Positions 5,646 to 6,570 of a DNA stretch of 6,570 nucleotides are shown here, in pieces. Position 1 is the first letter of the stretch, and the number at the start of each line of letters is the position of its first letter. The position numbers and the translations under genes are program-made. The notes under the pieces are model-generated. The model saw only the letters and a list, made by a program, of their open reading frames with translations, was not told the DNA's origin and did no database searches. Source of the DNA: Planctomycetota bacterium (GTDB lineage: Bacteria; Planctomycetota; SZUA-567; H5-PLA8); assembly GCA_025355035.1 (NCBI GenBank), contig JANXLS010000027.1, positions 1-6,570 on the forward strand. The letters are read 5' to 3'.

Positions 5646-6570
5646 ATGCCACGCACCTCCCCGCTTCGCATTTTTGTTTCGCTCCTTCTGCTTCAAACCA
5701 GCTGCATTTTTTGCGCGGACGCACCATCCGATCCGGGTTCCAAACTCGTTGCCGCGATGGGACCGTTGTTGGATGTGGTCAGTAGGAAAACCGAGCGTTA
5801 CACGCTACGGGCCGAGTTCACGGTCGGCGGCAAGGTCGGAACGGCCGAACTTCGTCGAATCGCCGAGCGCGATTATTCTTTGCATTTCAAAACGGGTGCG
5901 GACATCGAAGGTACATTGATCGTCACTTCCAACGAAACGCGTCTCGACATTGCATCGAAGAATACCGTCTTCGTCGGAACCGGAGAACTTCCCGCCAACG
6001 CTGAAACGATTCGCCCCGCGCAACTCCTGATTCAAGCGTCGAAATTAAACGCTGGAATCCAAACCGGTTTGGCAGCCATGCAACAGGGCGATCGCGAAAT
6101 GCTCGGGGGTATTTTGAGTCTCGTTGCCAAAATCGAAATCGGAAAATCGCAGAACGGCGATCAGTTGTTTCGTGTCATCACCGATAAAAAGGGCGGTAGT
6201 CTGCAATTCACTCCCTCATTCGACGCCGAACACGACAATGCGTGGCTGGGCGACTTTCGCTATCCCGGCGGAACGAAAGAAGCGCCCATTGAGAACGTCG
6301 TGAAGCTGAGCATCTCACCGAAAGTCGAGCGTACCGCAATCGTTCAAGGCCGAACCGAAATCCGCGTTTCGCGCGCGGAACTCGAGCGTTCGTTGCAACG
6401 CGGCGGAATGCGCGCGCTGGATATTCAGAACGATGACATGCACGCCCGAGCCCCGCAGGATTCGGTCATCGACATTCCCGGCGCGCGCTTGGAAATCGCA
6501 CACGGCCAACGCGTCTGCTACCTGACCGGAACGCCATCGGAAATGGGACACGAGCACGGAAAATTACTGA
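5646..6570 (+). CDS. Secreted protein leading into a C45-type (penicillin acyltransferase-like) domain, 3' end outside window
   Basis: The frame is open from ATG 5646 to the window edge (308 residues, no stop). Residues 1-26 are a signal peptide: MPRTSPLR, then a hydrophobic core, with a likely signal peptidase I site after CADA (A26). Cys20 (QTSC) is a weak lipobox because Leu is missing at -3. Residues ~27-285 are rich in alternating beta-like strands (for example RYTLRAEFTVGG, EGTLIVTSNETRLDI) and are not confidently recognised; a lipoprotein-carrier-like (LolA/LppX) beta fold is one guess. Residues ~289-308 end in YLTGTPSEMGHEHGKLL. This resembles the GxPYEMGYQHGxLL start of peptidase family C45, the acyl-CoA:6-aminopenicillanic acid acyltransferase-like N-terminal-nucleophile hydrolases. 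The catalytic Cys would lie beyond the window, so activity cannot be judged. It is transcribed divergently from oleA. If the C45 call is right, it would be an exported amide hydrolase or acyltransferase of unknown substrate. Confidence 0.75.
   Translation, partial: MPRTSPLRIFVSLLLLQTSCIFCADAPSDPGSKLVAAMGPLLDVVSRKTERYTLRAEFTVGGKVGTAELRRIAERDYSLHFKTGADIEGTLIVTSNETRLDIASKNTVFVGTGELPANAETIRPAQLLIQASKLNAGIQTGLAAMQQGDREMLGGILSLVAKIEIGKSQNGDQLFRVITDKKGGSLQFTPSFDAEHDNAWLGDFRYPGGTKEAPIENVVKLSISPKVERTAIVQGRTEIRVSRAELERSLQRGGMRALDIQNDDMHARAPQDSVIDIPGARLEIAHGQRVCYLTGTPSEMGHEHGKLL

Noticed and set aside
5646..5710. Lipoprotein signal at Cys20 of the secreted protein
   Set aside because: The sequence QTSC lacks the hydrophobic residue expected at -3 of a lipobox, and a signal peptidase I site after A26 fits better.
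1..6570. CRISPR arrays, tRNA or rRNA genes, toxin-antitoxin or defence genes
   Set aside because: No regularly spaced repeats, no cloverleaf or rRNA-like sequence, and no recognisable defence protein were found on either strand.

Overview
The window holds five protein-coding genes, two of them cut by the window edges, plus several short mobile or interspersed repeats. Base composition is moderately GC-rich. The gene content is an Lhr-type helicase, a zinc-ribbon/transmembrane protein with long Ala/Pro/Lys-rich linkers, an OleA-OleB pair, and a secreted protein reaching a C45-like domain. This content and the GC-rich palindromic spacers fit a bacterium of the Planctomycetota or a neighbouring PVC-type phylum. 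That placement is inference from style and content; no ribosomal or other marker gene is present.

Layout. (1) 2-1801 (+): C-terminal ~600 residues of a large Lhr helicase, already open at the left edge. It carries an in-frame GC-rich palindrome at 186-223. (2) 1802-1961: a 160-bp MITE-like element with perfect 26-bp terminal inverted repeats, flanked by a TAA repeat, one copy of which is the lhr stop codon. (3) 1962-2143: a spacer with a 14-bp tandem repeat, a perfect -10 box and a good ribosome binding site for the next gene. (4) 2144-3241 (+): a 365-residue protein with an N-terminal four-Cys zinc ribbon, a long disordered linker, one membrane helix and a Lys/Glu/Pro-rich tail. (5) 3242-3407: a convergent spacer with a palindromic repeat and a probable terminator. 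(6) 5407-3408 (-): oleA then oleB, a probable two-gene operon. The 47-bp gap between them contains an inverted copy of the 16-mer from region 3 and a second short repeat. (7) 5408-5645: a divergent promoter region. (8) 5646-6570 (+): a secreted protein that runs off the right edge just as a C45-type (penicillin acyltransferase-like) motif begins. An ORF list that requires a stop codon would miss it.

How the genes work together. OleA joins two fatty acyl-CoAs head to head into a beta-keto acid, and OleB decarboxylates the beta-lactone formed later in the same long-chain olefin pathway. The intermediate enzymes OleC and OleD are not adjacent, so they should be elsewhere in the genome. The other genes (DNA repair helicase, membrane protein, secreted hydrolase-like protein) have no evident link to that pathway. 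The most distinctive signals are the repeats: one element exactly at a stop codon, one in-frame inside a gene, and two repeat families in the oleA-oleB junction.
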